64,000 bases of DNA from contig CAXKWD010000007.1 of the NCBI GenBank assembly GCA_964059195.1, positions 152,949,269-153,013,268 of the forward strand. Direction: 5' to 3'. Of this stretch, positions 35,954-46,596 are shown one piece after another. The notes beneath the pieces were generated by a model. The model did no database searches, was not told the origin of the DNA, and saw nothing but the letters and a program-made list of their open reading frames with translations. The translations under genes were made by a program, and so were the position numbers. Numbering within the stretch: position 1 is the first letter of the stretch; every line of letters begins with the position of its first letter. The stretch is from Ectobius pallidus (lineage: Eukaryota; Arthropoda; Insecta; Blattodea; Ectobiidae).

Positions 35954-36542
35954 GTAAGCTGACAAGAACTTTTTTATGAGTAGACTTCGGATTTTAGGTA
36001 AAAACCTATTTTAATCCTTAAGTGATATATGGATGAAAACTTGTATATGCATGTTTCATTAATGACTATGCCTAAAACTGATACTTTTATAGGACCTAAA
36101 ATAGCCTATTTTTACGTTAGAGCCTAATATTGCCTTTTTGCTTGTTTTTCCTCTAAAGTTCAAAATAAGTTGTTTTTTTGTATAAATTCTAGCATTTATT
36201 TTCAGTTCGTACTAAATTTTTAGCTCGGAATGTGAAGTACATGACACATTTGTGACGTGGTTAAATAGTAAGGAATGTTTCGTCTTCAGTAGATAAATTC
36301 CTTCAATTCCCAAGAAAATGTAGTATTTTTCTCCCGACTCCCATATCCAGTAACTAAAAAAATATAAAAAAAATAAAAACAAGTAGGCCTACTCTGAATC
36401 ACTTAGGGATACAAGGGGTTGAATATGCTACCGTGCATAGCTTCCTGGCGCAGGGAATAGGTTTTCACTGTATGGTATTAATACAGGCCCTAATAATAGG
36501 ACTATATAATTCTGTGTACCATAGGCCTATATCTGTGTTTTA

Positions 36543-37237
36543 CAGGGTGCGGCAAAACATCCTCCCTATTTTAAATATCAAATAAAAAACAGATGGATCA
36601 AAATAAAGAAACTGTATTAATATTAATGATATCTACACAGTGGGAATTTAGGGTTTTCAGTATATTACATTTGTTCACCTCACTGCTAAGTGTAAATAGA
36701 CCTTAATCTTGTCTCCGTGCTCTTATAGCAAGGTTCGCCATATCAGAGGCACTATATCCACGCAGCAACTTCGCACAAAATGGGAGTAGCAGTCAACCTG
36801 TGTTGCCATAATGACAGAAAAACAAGTGATAAACAGTAAACAAAAATTGATAATAGGATATTTAAATCGCGGAATTGGCATTCAGTACAGTATCCAACCA
36901 TGCCGTGGACGGGAGAGAAACGTGCTTACGCTGTGGAATCATTTCTGGTTAGCTGGTATTCCGTTGTCGCTGCCCAGCGTTCTTTCCGGATTCACTTCCA
37001 AATTCCCCCTCGTGGTGCAGTTCCAGATCGGAAAAGCATTAGCTTATGGGTGTCAAACTTTGAAGCAAGTGGTAACATGATTAAAAAGGGAGGGGGAAGG
37101 CCACGCAGCGTTCGAACTCCAGAAAACATTAAACTTCCCACTGTGTAGAATCATTCATGTTAATACAGCTTCTTTATTTTCATCCATACGTTTTTTATTT
37201 GAAATTTAAAATAGGGAGGATGTTTTGCCGCACCCTG
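36543..37237 (+). mobile_element. 695-bp deleted mariner-like transposon
   Basis: Inverted ends CAGGGTGCGGCAAAACATCC run about 47 bases with one mismatch, flanked by TA at 36541-36542 and 37238-37239. It retains only an N-terminal DNA-binding piece of the transposase, so it is an internal-deletion derivative. Confidence 0.9.
36900..37148 (+). pseudogene. Transposase N-terminal helix-turn-helix (DUF4817-like) remnant
   Basis: An 82-codon frame holds VESFLVSWYSVVAAQRSFR, then SISLWVSNFEASGN and GGGRPRSVRTPENI. This is the spacing of the DUF4817-type HTH that precedes insect mariner-like transposases, where it binds the terminal repeats. The DDE catalytic domain is missing: the frame ends at 37148, next to the right terminal repeat. 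Confidence 0.75.
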
Positions 37238-37583
37238 TATCATGATTATTGATTAATGGTGACTTCAATAAATATAACATTCTGCATTGTAATTGAGATA
37301 TTTCAGGAAATTGGCAACTTAAAGATTTTATAAGAGACTGTTTTATGGTTTTTAGAACCTATTTTCCAATTTTTAGAGCCAATTTTAGGTACCTAAAACA
37401 GCATTTTTAGCGATCTAAAAGTCCGAAGTCTATTTATGAGAGTTCCTAGTGTCTTCTGTCAAACAAACAAAATTAGAAAGAATTAAAGGGTGACTTGACC
37501 ATTCCAGACCCTGGACACATTGGCGACCAACAATGATGGGGCACTAATTAATATGGGGGCCTACCCAGTATCCACAATTTATA

Positions 37584-38237
37584 TGAGGTGCGTCCAGAAA
37601 GTAAGTTTCCCTGGTACTGTTTACAGAAACAAAACACAATTTCAGGGAAATATTTATTGCAACATATACAGCAAGTGTTCAGCAATTTTTAACTAATTTA
37701 CCACCTGAATTGAAAATGTTTGTTATACCGTGGGACCAACTTTTGAATACCTGTGTCGTAGAAGTCTGCCGCTTGCGATTTGAACCACAGTGTGACAACC
37801 ATTTCCTGTTCTCTGTCATTTCTTGAGGTGTAGGAAAATATGGATATCACTGGGAGTGAGGTCCGGGCTGTAGGGTGGATGTTTAAACTCTCCCCAGTCG
37901 AACTTCTGTGGGAGACTTGCTTGGAGGTGTTTAAAAATCCACACTACAGCCCGAATCTCGTTCCCAGTGATTTTCATCTCTTCCTACACCTCAAGAAATG
38001 ACAGAGAATGAAAGAGGCAGAGATGGTTGTCACACAGTGGTTCAAATCTCAGGTGGCAGACTTCTACGACACAAGCATTAAAAAGTTGGTCACACAGTAT
38101 GGCAAGTCAATTCCAGTGATGAATATGTTGAAAAATAGCTGAACACTTGCTTTATCTGTTGCAATAAATATTTTCATGAAATTGTGTTTTGTTTCTGTAA
38201 ACGGTCCCAGGGAAACTTACTTTCTGGACGCATCTTG
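37584..38237. mobile_element. Mariner-type MITE, TGAGGTGCGTCC family
   Basis: The left GAGGTGCGTCCAGAAAGTAA mirrors the right TTACTTTCTGGACGCATC. TA flanks at 37582-37583 and 38238-38239. Colinear with 23537-24215. Confidence 0.8.
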
Positions 38238-38699
38238 TATCATTCACACAGTCTACACAAATATGCAACAGTAAGTTGCCTAATTTATTATATTTCATTG
38301 ACTCTGAATAAACTCTTTAATAATGGAATATTTTTTTCAATTGGGATAATCATGTTTATTATGCATTACACAACTTTATGCTTCTACCAAGTTTGCTCAT
38401 AATGAAAACACCACCATTGAGTTATGGCTGGAAAAAATCCACGTTAGTATGCAATTCCTTTAGCCATGGTAGTGAAAAGATATTTCAACTAAATAGTTGC
38501 GATTTCACAACATTATTTTATGTAGACTACAAACCAGATCAAACTCAAAACGCAAAGATTTAAAAATTAGATTAATGATAAAATAAACAGTACATAAATG
38601 ATAAATCTTTCTTGCAAGCTTTAGATTCTGCAAAAGTTGTTCTTACATCATGAAAATTGACTCAATTTACAACAGAACACGCGACAGAAGTGAAACTTG

Positions 38700-39050
38700 T
38701 TTTAATTTTGGATCATTGGATTTTTTAAATTTTGGATTGTTGGACTTTTTAATAACTTTTAATGGACTTTTAACTATAAAAAATTTTGGATTTTTTATTA
38801 TTAAATTTTGGATTATTTATTTTTAAAATTTTTGACTTTTGAATTTTTTTATTTTTAAATTTTGGATATTTGGATTTTTTATTTGTTTAAATTTTGGATC
38901 TTTGAATTTTTTTAATTTCGGAATTTTGGATCTTTGAATTTTGGATTTTTTAAATTTTGGATCTTTGAATTTTTTAATTTTTTAATTTTGGATTTTCGAT
39001 TTTTTAAATGTTAGATTTTTTCATTTTTGGATTTTTTAAACTTTGGATAA
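38700..39050. repeat. Degenerate AT-rich tandem repeat
   Basis: About 20 loose units of the form TTTTGGATTTTTTAAA/TTTGAATTTTT. It lies within copy 3's predicted intron, ending about 190 bases before the splice acceptor. Confidence 0.8.
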
Positions 39051-39279
39051 GCCTAATCATTGAGTTGATTGTTTTCTGTGCAGTCACACCTCACTAATTT
39101 CGTGACAATTTTGTGAGTTAACTTACATTAATTTTGTGACGATTTTTGAGCGTTAAACAAGCTCTCGATTTACCCCTACCGCGGCTAAAGAAGTTTCACT
39201 TCAAAAAGTTTAGGTAATGATGTGTTTTCTGTTTCAGGAAAAAAGTTACTTAGTGTTACTCTGAAAATACAACAGTTGA

Positions 39280-40446
39280 ATGACAACAGAAATGGCACCA
39301 AAATCAAATCTGTCTGACACAGGTAATGAATACCTCTCCCAAGATGAACTTCCAGATTACTTAAAACATTTGCGAGAGGGCATCAAAACATACGGGGACT
39401 CCAAAGTGCCCATAGACTCGTTGCCTAAGTGGTTCAACGCAGACAAATTCTACAAAGGACAGCAAATAGCTATGAAATACTACTTTGGCGTAATGGCTTC
39501 CCTTCTCATGTCACTTTTATTTGTTTACTGCATACCTGAAGGTATCAGACCAGTTATCTTTACCAGACAGTCAGATACACCTTATAAGGCCTTCAAGCGA
39601 TACCTGTCCACAATATTAAGGATTAAATCTTGGTATACTAATGACGTATTAGATCCAAAAACTGAAGGTTACAAAGAACTGAAATATGCAAGAGTAATGC
39701 ATGAACAAGTCAGAAGCAAAATGATGTCCAGTGACCCCAAGGATATTGAAAAGAAGACAGCTTTAAAGAGCACATGGAGTCCACTTTATGAAGTTTTTCG
39801 TGAAGATTTCAGAGCAGCATGTCCTGTTCTGAAAACTCTGGTTTACGAAGCTGATGCTATCAAGAACATTGCTTACATTAATCAGACAGAGATGGCACTG
39901 CTTCAGTTTGGTTTTGCAGGAGTGTTTATCCGATATGCAAGTTGGTTTGGAGCTGGAAGTATGTCCGAGAGCGAGAAGCAGAGTTTCCTTCACATGTGGG
40001 CTGTTCTGGGGTACTTGCTGGGAATAGATGATAAATACAACTTCTGTCTTGGTGATGTGAAAACTGTGAACCAAAGAACTGACGATGTGATTGATTTTAT
40101 TATAAAACCAAGTCTTCGCAATGTGACGCCAGAATGGGAGCATATTATAAGGAGTTTGGTTGAAGGCGTTAGCTACTATATACCATTGATTTGTTTTGAT
40201 ACTCTTTTTATGTATTCCTGTGACATGCTTAGGTTGGATACTCCTAGATTTAGATCAGTGCTAACACTCCAACAAAAGATAGTGTATAATATTCTATATG
40301 TAGTCTTTTGGTTCCTTAATAACATTCCGGGAGTGAGGCAGCTTTTCAACTGGATGCTTGATGCAAGGTTTCACAAGGCTCAGGCTGGTTCATCAGAATG
40401 GCACAAAAAATTACAACAGAAAGAATATCCATTTGAGGAAAAGTAA
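39280..40446 (+). CDS. MpaB/Lcp-type (DUF2236) oxygenase-like protein, copy 3
   Basis: A 388-codon frame from the first ATG. The second Met (39292; MAPKSN) aligns with copy 2's start MAPRSE and has a better context (G at -3, G at +4; the first ATG has T at -3), so the protein may really be 384 residues. Membrane segment about 66-86. R107 and T111 in KRYLST, H141 in RVMHEQVR. HMWAVLGYLLGIDDKYNFC; C-terminus WHKKLQQKEYPFEEK. The acceptor TTCTGTTTCAG ends at 39237, 42 bases before the first ATG. The core resembles copy 2 far more than the C-terminal 60 residues do. A candidate AATAAA poly(A) signal lies at 41271. Same proposed role as the other copies. Confidence 0.85.
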   Translation: MTTEMAPKSNLSDTGNEYLSQDELPDYLKHLREGIKTYGDSKVPIDSLPKWFNADKFYKGQQIAMKYYFGVMASLLMSLLFVYCIPEGIRPVIFTRQSDTPYKAFKRYLSTILRIKSWYTNDVLDPKTEGYKELKYARVMHEQVRSKMMSSDPKDIEKKTALKSTWSPLYEVFREDFRAACPVLKTLVYEADAIKNIAYINQTEMALLQFGFAGVFIRYASWFGAGSMSESEKQSFLHMWAVLGYLLGIDDKYNFCLGDVKTVNQRTDDVIDFIIKPSLRNVTPEWEHIIRSLVEGVSYYIPLICFDTLFMYSCDMLRLDTPRFRSVLTLQQKIVYNILYVVFWFLNNIPGVRQLFNWMLDARFHKAQAGSSEWHKKLQQKEYPFEEK

Positions 40447-40594
40447 TATTCATTTAGTCTTAAGGACAGTTCGTAATTTTAAAAAATAAGCTATTATCAA
40501 ACTAAATCAGAGCAACTCATTATCCACAAGTTAGTGATAGTCATATTTTTGAGTTTGCTATTAGAAGTTTGAATTTATTAAGTGTCAGAGACTG

Positions 40595-40935
40595 TGTGGG
40601 GGATGGGAAAATGTATATCCGTCTAGCTATCTGTACATGTGATAACTCAAATACACTTTATTGAACTTCCATGAAACTTGGTACACACATTTACAGTATA
40701 ATATCCATCAGAAGAAGCCTATTGATATTGGACCAAATCGGTTGCCCGGTACCGGAGTAAAGCCCAATTTAGAGCCTATTTTATGGGAATATATCAGAAA
40801 GAATTTATCAAATGCAAATTAATTCTCATAGCAACATTGATTTACAGTGTTCATAAAGGCCTATGGCTTTGGAAGTTGCAATACAGGTAGCTTTGAGAAA
40901 CACTACCCACATATTCCTTCACATATTTTTATCAA
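40595..40935 (+). repeat. Interspersed repeat, family E
   Basis: GGACCAAATCGGTTGCCCGG and TTTATCAAATGCAAATTAAT, colinear with 35015-35275. Confidence 0.65.
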
Positions 40936-41451
40936 ACTAGACCATTGTTCTTTCGTAAGCCTTGCTTAATGAATCGATTCAGAGCTTAATTATCCCCACT
41001 CCAACTGTTTTGGATAAAAAGGGTTTTACTGTCCTAAGGATACGAATGGCACACCATACATGTACATGAGCCATTGTAGCACTCAGTTATGACTGCTTGA
41101 TGTTTCCATCATAAAGAATGTAAGTAGAGGACCTTTTGACACATACAGTTGGAATCAATCCAGATTATCTATATTGAACTTTGTGCAGCATTAAAAAAAA
41201 AAAACAAATCTGAAAAACAACTGATCTATAAAAGTAAATTATACTGTAAATTGGTAAAATAATTCTACTCAATAAAACTGTACAATTAATGTTCTAAACA
41301 TTGTTCTAATTTCGATTTTAAAAAATTAATAAAAATACCTGATACAAAACATATAACTTCTTTCATTTTTATTACCCGCCTTTAAATGTTTATACAGAGA
41401 CCGTAGACTCAAGTTTTAGTGTGACATGTACGCAATATGACATCACTGTAT

Positions 41452-41940
41452 GGATAGTCACTCCCCTTCCACTCTGGCGACCCGGGTTCGATTCCCGGCC
41501 AGGTTGGAGATTTTTCAGTAGTAAAAATTTCCTTTCCCGGGTTCAGGACTGGGTGTGTGTGTCCTTAGGTTTAAGTAGGTAGGGGACTGGCACACCCCAG
41601 TAACAAATCTGCTGTGTATATCCCCTTACGGGATCACCATGGGTCTCTCGTGAACCTGAGGAATACCTCTATAGCAGCGTCTCTCAACCTTTTTGAACCC
41701 AAGGACCTCTAAAATGTCAAAACAATTTTACGGACCCCTAATTTTACATCCCACTTTTAAAAGAAGGCCTATATTCTTAACATTTGGGGTATTAATTATA
41801 GGTCATTATAACGAAATATGTGAAAAAAATTTTACTTCTTTATTTTCCACTTTCTTTAAGATTTTTTTAATTATGTCTGCGTACCATAGGTTGAGAAACG
41901 CTGCTCTATAGCATAAGCAGTGCGCACTTTGAGTGTGTTT
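41452..41940 (+). mobile_element. tRNA-derived SINE, family B, split by a hAT MITE
   Basis: tRNA-like head with B box GGGTTCGATTCCC near 41487, then CCTTTCCCGGGTTCAGGACT and AGGTAGGGGACTGGC. Interrupted at 41675-41903. A second body copy is at 9727. Confidence 0.65.
41675..41903. mobile_element. 229-bp hAT MITE, CAGCGTYTCTCAACC family
   Basis: Ends CAGCGTCTCTCAACC and GGTTGAGAAACGCTG, with 8-bp duplication CTCTATAG at 41667-41674 and 41904-41911. Related to 63716-63970, inserted in the opposite orientation. The open frame across its interior is fortuitous. Confidence 0.9.
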
Positions 41941-42309
41941 ATTGCAGTCTAAACGAATATGATAAAAGAAAACATGATACATTCATAAATATCACTGGTC
42001 ACCATTTATGTGACCAGTACATCTTACCACAGTACTACTGTTTCAAACGGATGAGGACACTACCTGCTCCAAGGTCAATGTAGTCCTGCCACCAACCTAA
42101 CCACACCCGCATGCGTCTGAGTTCACTGTGGAGACTCATTTAACACACACTGTATTTACTCTAGGCAGTTCATAAAGAGTGGAGTAAGCTAGAACTAACA
42201 TGATAGGCGGATGGTCTTTAACTTTCCACTGTCGAAAATGTATTTAAAAAGATTGGTATTTATTACCTTTTGATTAAAAATCCAGTGGATCACTGATGCA
42301 CAGAGCTTG

Positions 42310-42824
42310 CTACATTTCAACCTGTACCTCCAGGTCTTCATCAGGCAAATACTGGATAACATCGGGGCGCTGAGCTGTATATATGGGTTCATCTGCCGGT
42401 CGATGTCTCGGCTGCGTTTCGAGAGTGGGTGTAACTACCTCCATATCGTCATGTTGACCAGGTTGGTTACTTGTGTTAAACAGAAATGTAGTGTTTCTAT
42501 GGTGTTTATTTATCCATTCCTGGGGAATTTCGTAAGTAGATTGTACCACATAGTCCTTGGGTAAAGGAAATTTTACAGTTTTTTTCCCTTTTGACATTCT
42601 TCTAATAACTTCTAGCCACTCATCACATAAGTCACCGTCGTAATTGTTAAAACTTTTTTCTTTGTTACGTGCGATATGGCAAGCCTCACTAACTTTCTTC
42701 AATACAGGGTCATTAGTTACTCTTAAAACTTTAATGTCACCAATTTTGTGCCTCTTGTTTGTCATATGTAGGCTAAGGCCGGTGTTGGTTTTGCCATTTC
42801 TTATGTCCCTTTCATGTTCCTTAA
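42310..42824 (-). pseudogene. Penelope-like element C-terminal fragment (GIY-YIG part)
   Basis: The frame reads LKEHERDIRNGKTNTGLSLH onward to YLPDEDLEVQVEM. It lacks the YSI...YIG core, which lies upstream of the truncation, and so is 5'-truncated. It is unbroken over the retained part, unlike its partner. Confidence 0.75.
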
Positions 42825-42872
42825 GGGATAGGTAAAATACTAAATAAATATGAGCTAACTCCAGCATACAAA

Positions 42873-43539
42873 GTGGGAAGGACTATTGAGAGTATATTCT
42901 CCCAACACAAAAGTTTCGGCAGAGAAAAAAGAAGGTTTGAGAAACCAGGGGTTTACTCTATTTCCTGTGACAACTGTGATGGCACATATATTGGTGAAAC
43001 TGGGAGGACTGTCAGCATAAGACTTAAGGAACATGAAAGGGACATAAGAAATGGCAAAACCAACACCGGCCTTAGCCTACATATGACAAACAAGAGGCAC
43101 AAAATTGGTGACATTAAAGTTTTAAGAGTAACTAATGACCCTGTATTGAGGAAAGTTAGTGAGGCTTGCCATATCGCACGTAACAAAGAAAAAAAGTTTT
43201 AACAATTACGACGGTGACTTATGTGATGAGTGGCTAGAAGTTATTAGAAGAATGTCAAAAGGGAAAAAAACTGTAAAATTTCCTTTACCCAAGGACTATG
43301 TGGTACAATCTACTTACGAAATTCCCCAGGAATGGATAAATAAACACCATAGAAACACTACATTTCTGTTTAACACAAGTAACCAACCTGGTCAACATGA
43401 CGATATGGAGGTAGTTACACCCACTCTCAAAACGCAGCCGAGACATCGACCGGCAGATGAACCCATATATACAGCTCAGCGCCCCGATGTTATCCAGTAT
43501 TTGCCTGATGAAGACCTGGAGGTACAGGTTGAAACGTAG
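42873..43539 (+). pseudogene. Penelope-like element GIY-YIG domain, frameshifted
   Basis: GVYSISCDNCDGTYIGETGR is the GIY-YIG core, followed by RLKEHERDI. At about 43193 an A run is two bases longer than in the partner copy, shifting frame; the rest (NNYDGDLCDEWLEVIRRM ... DEDLEVQVET) continues in another frame. No reverse-transcriptase domain upstream. Confidence 0.8.
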
Positions 43540-43620
43540 CAAGCTCTGTGCATCAGTGATCCACTGGACTTTTAATCAAAAGGTAATAAATACCAATCTT
43601 TTTAAATACTAGAACTAACA

Positions 43621-44370
43621 GCAGCGGGAAAAGTGTGCAGACCCAGATGTGTACGAAATAGTATATTGCGATACAAGTGCCATAAGCGATGCATATGGAT
43701 CGAGGAAAGAGATCCGTTATGCGCTTACGGCACGAGTATTGCTTGCTATTTTTTGCATGATGATTATTTATATCAATTTAATTATATTAATTGTCATATT
43801 ACCTGAAAATATTATGTATATACATTCTTGAAGATAGATGTTTATTTCAGAAAGTGATTCGCATGTATTTGTTGTTATGCGAACCGAATATTTGTCCTGG
43901 GGGGCCTTGTCCATAAAGGCATGTATTATGATGTGCCGTAAGTAAATTCATAACCGCACAGAAACACTTACCGCACATAGCAACAAGATTGCGTGTGGGA
44001 ATGTCAACTTACGATCCATGGCAACAACATTCATAAGTACCACTAATTAGTTAAGTCGTGCAAAAACAAACGTTAACGTTTAAATTGAGACACGAACTGT
44101 TATGCGATATATTAGTTATGTAATGTGTTGAAAAGGTTCCGTCAGAAACCGTAAGGTAGGTACAGATCCTTTTCTAAAGCGGAAAATGTGGGCTAATGTA
44201 AAGTTGTTGTTTAGAACAGTTAAATTCAATTCAATTCAATAAAAGCACCTATTGGTAAGGACAGTGACCTAAAGAAGTGGAAAGAACAGAGACAAGTAGA
44301 TATGGAAAAATTCGACAGAAGAAAAAGATTTAAATCCCCTGAACCAGAGTGAGAAGTCAAGGTCAGTGCT
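43621..44370. other. No gene recognised
   Basis: No supported feature before the putative promoter. Confidence 0.4.
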
Positions 44371-44374
44371 GTTG

Positions 44375-44541
44375 CTATGATAAGCAACTATATAAATAGA
44401 TTTGAATCTCATATGCATTAGTGCAGTGTGAAAATTTAATCCAGTTCAGTTTGCATTGTATGTTGATGATTCACCTTCCGTGACTTTCATACTGAATCGA
44501 AGCAAAACATTTATATTCAGTAACATCAATGTGTTAAACAG
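44375..44541 (+). promoter_or_regulatory. Putative promoter and non-coding first exon of copies 4/5
   Basis: TATAAATAG at 44391-44399 and the donor TTAAACAG|GTAAGC at 44541/44542, 150 bases apart. GCATTGTATGTTGATGAT at 44453 and ACCTTCCGTGAC match the equivalent first exons of copies 2 and 3. Upstream AGTCAAGGTCAGTG also matches copy 3. The intron would end at ATTGTTTCAG (46756). Only one such unit exists for the two duplicated genes. Confidence 0.6.
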
Positions 44542-44698
44542 GTAAGCTTATTTATTTTCACTTTCTCATCCACCTGCAGTGCTATAACGAAGAGTGAAAA
44601 AACTGAAATTGAGGTAACAGCAGGAAAAAATGTTCATTACCAGGATTCAGATGTTTATGATATGTCATATTTACATCCTGACCTCCATTCTGGTGGGG

Positions 44699-45000
44699 GT
44701 ATGCCGTGGTGTAGTGGTTGAGGCACTGCGCTACAAACCGGAAGGTCGCGGGTTCGATTCCCGATGAGATCGTTGAGATTTTTCAAATGGCCTAATCCTT
44801 GTGGTGGCACTATGGCCCTGGGGTCGACTCAGCCTCGAACAGAAATGAGTAGGCCTATCAGGAGCAATCCTGGGGGTAATGGCGGCCAGTGCGTAAGGCT
44901 GACAACCTTACCACCTTCATGTGCCGGATGTCCAAAATCTGGGAGCCTCAACCTCCTGGAACCCTCTGGCCCTCCATGGCCTGTATAGGGATCACTTTAC
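44699..45000 (+). mobile_element. tRNA-derived SINE, family A
   Basis: A-box-like GTGGTGTAGTGGTTGAG near 44708 and B box GGGTTCGATTCCC at 44751. Body GGTGGCACTATGGCCCTGGG and GGGAGCCTCAACCTCC. Lies in the predicted intron of copy 4. Confidence 0.85.
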
Positions 45001-46590
45001 CTTTTTTTTTACCTCCATTCTGGCCGCAAACACAAATTAAACATGAATTGCACATTTGTTATCCTAGTCAGATCATTTTTATTTAGCATATGAAGGCATA
45101 TTTTGGTCACTTTCATGGCCTTGGTCATATTTCGGATATATTTGTAATTTAATGTCATATTTCAATTTTAAAATCGTTAACAAGCACAATTATGCAGTAT
45201 GTGTACTTAATTGTCGACTTAATTTTTCCCCAAAAAGAGTCACGAATATTGTGGTTTTACTGTAAGTGAAATGTTACAGGAAAATAACAAGTAATAGCAC
45301 AATTACCTCTTCCTTCTTGTTGTTAACAACTTCCAATAGACATGTTTTTAAAATATTTTCACATTAGCAGTGGTATCTGGAAACATTAACAGATTGGAAG
45401 TTCTTTAAAGAGAAAAACTTTAAATCACCAGTAAAATTGTTAATATGTAATTATCTGATTGAATTAATGTGATGTAATAATTTAGTGTCATTAATTTTGG
45501 ACATTTATTCAATTGGAACATTTATTTTTAGAAAATGCATTCTTTCATGAGGCCACATTTAGGTTTTTTTAGGCAATATTGTGAGAGAAAGAAAAATGGT
45601 TATTTGCATTTTATTTAATTTTTCTTTCGTATTATGCCATTTTCATTTTAAAAATTAAATTTCGTTTTAGTACCACCCTCGCTTTGTGCCACTACATGTT
45701 AGAGAACGGATGGTGGCAATATATCGAGGGTTGACTGTAGATACTAATAATCGGTTACAGTGGTATTCAACACATCCCATGCTTAATTTAATTTAATTTC
45801 ATAGTTGACATTTCTAATTGGAAATTGCTATCTTTACTAACAAAATCATCCCGTACTAGTGGTAGCCACACGAACAAAGTGATATAAACAATGGAATTTA
45901 GGTTCGAATGGAAATTGATGAGAAAAATATTTGAAAAAAGAATCCAGAGATGCCAACTGCTATGGAATTTCCGTAGTTTCTACGATTTTCTTGAATTTGC
46001 TATGGCAATACAGAAATTGTACTAAATATTACGGATTTTACGAATCCCAATATCTGTTTTTAAATGTGTTCGTTTTTGTTTTTGACGTGAGTGTATGTTA
46101 ACCAAAGATGTTATATCTTACAGTTATAACATCTTTGTAACGTATTTCCTCTTTTTTATTATCACTGTAATGCTGCTGATGACTGCCAACGCCGTTGCTT
46201 GCTAGAAGCAATGATCGCCAAACTCCAACTCCAGTAGACCAACAGCCGTTGATGGGGTAACTCCCGAAACTAGTCCTGTGATTATTCTATAGACGTAAGT
46301 GGAGCATAAAGTGTTTTTACATTTCAACTATCTTAGTAAGATACCAGTTGCTCAACTAACATATATTTTTTTGTGATCTGTCGCCTGGGCCTTTCGGTGT
46401 CTCTACACCATCTTCAGGGCATCTTTTGCTGGCTTGGAGCTTCAATAATTAAAATGAAAACTACATTTTGTCACCTTTATAAAATAAGATAAAATTTATA
46501 AAATCGCATAAAATCACTGTCATGGAACTATCTTGTGTGGTCTCCTTGCCATGAAAATTAAATATCCGGTTTCGAGCTGCATTTGGCCAC
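45001..46590. other. No gene; small Penelope-like fragment
   Basis: GGGCCTTTCGGTGTCTCTAC near 46390 followed by CATCTTCAGGGCATC resembles a Penelope-like terminal segment. Otherwise AT-rich with no supported feature. Confidence 0.4.
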
Positions 46591-46596
46591 TCTTCA

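Larger units (their letters stand above)
35981..37432. mobile_element. hAT-type element, TAGACYTSGG family, with nested mariner
   Basis: Ends TAGACTTCGGATTTTAGG and CTAAAAGTCCGAAGTCTA are inverted. The octamer TTTATGAG flanks it at 35973-35980 and 37433-37440. Subterminal CCTATTTT/CCTAAAA motifs match the 22407 element. A mariner-type element occupies 36543-37237. It starts 27 bases after the donor of copy 3's first exon. Confidence 0.85.
42201..43608. mobile_element. Penelope-like element: two head-to-head copies
   Basis: A minus-strand copy (about 42242-42824) and a plus-strand copy (about 42870-43608) of the same sequence diverge from a short centre. Shared arms are near-identical (about 42242-42824 versus 43024-43608). 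The whole is flanked by CTAGAACTAACA at 42189-42200 and 43609-43620, so both copies entered as one event. Confidence 0.85.
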
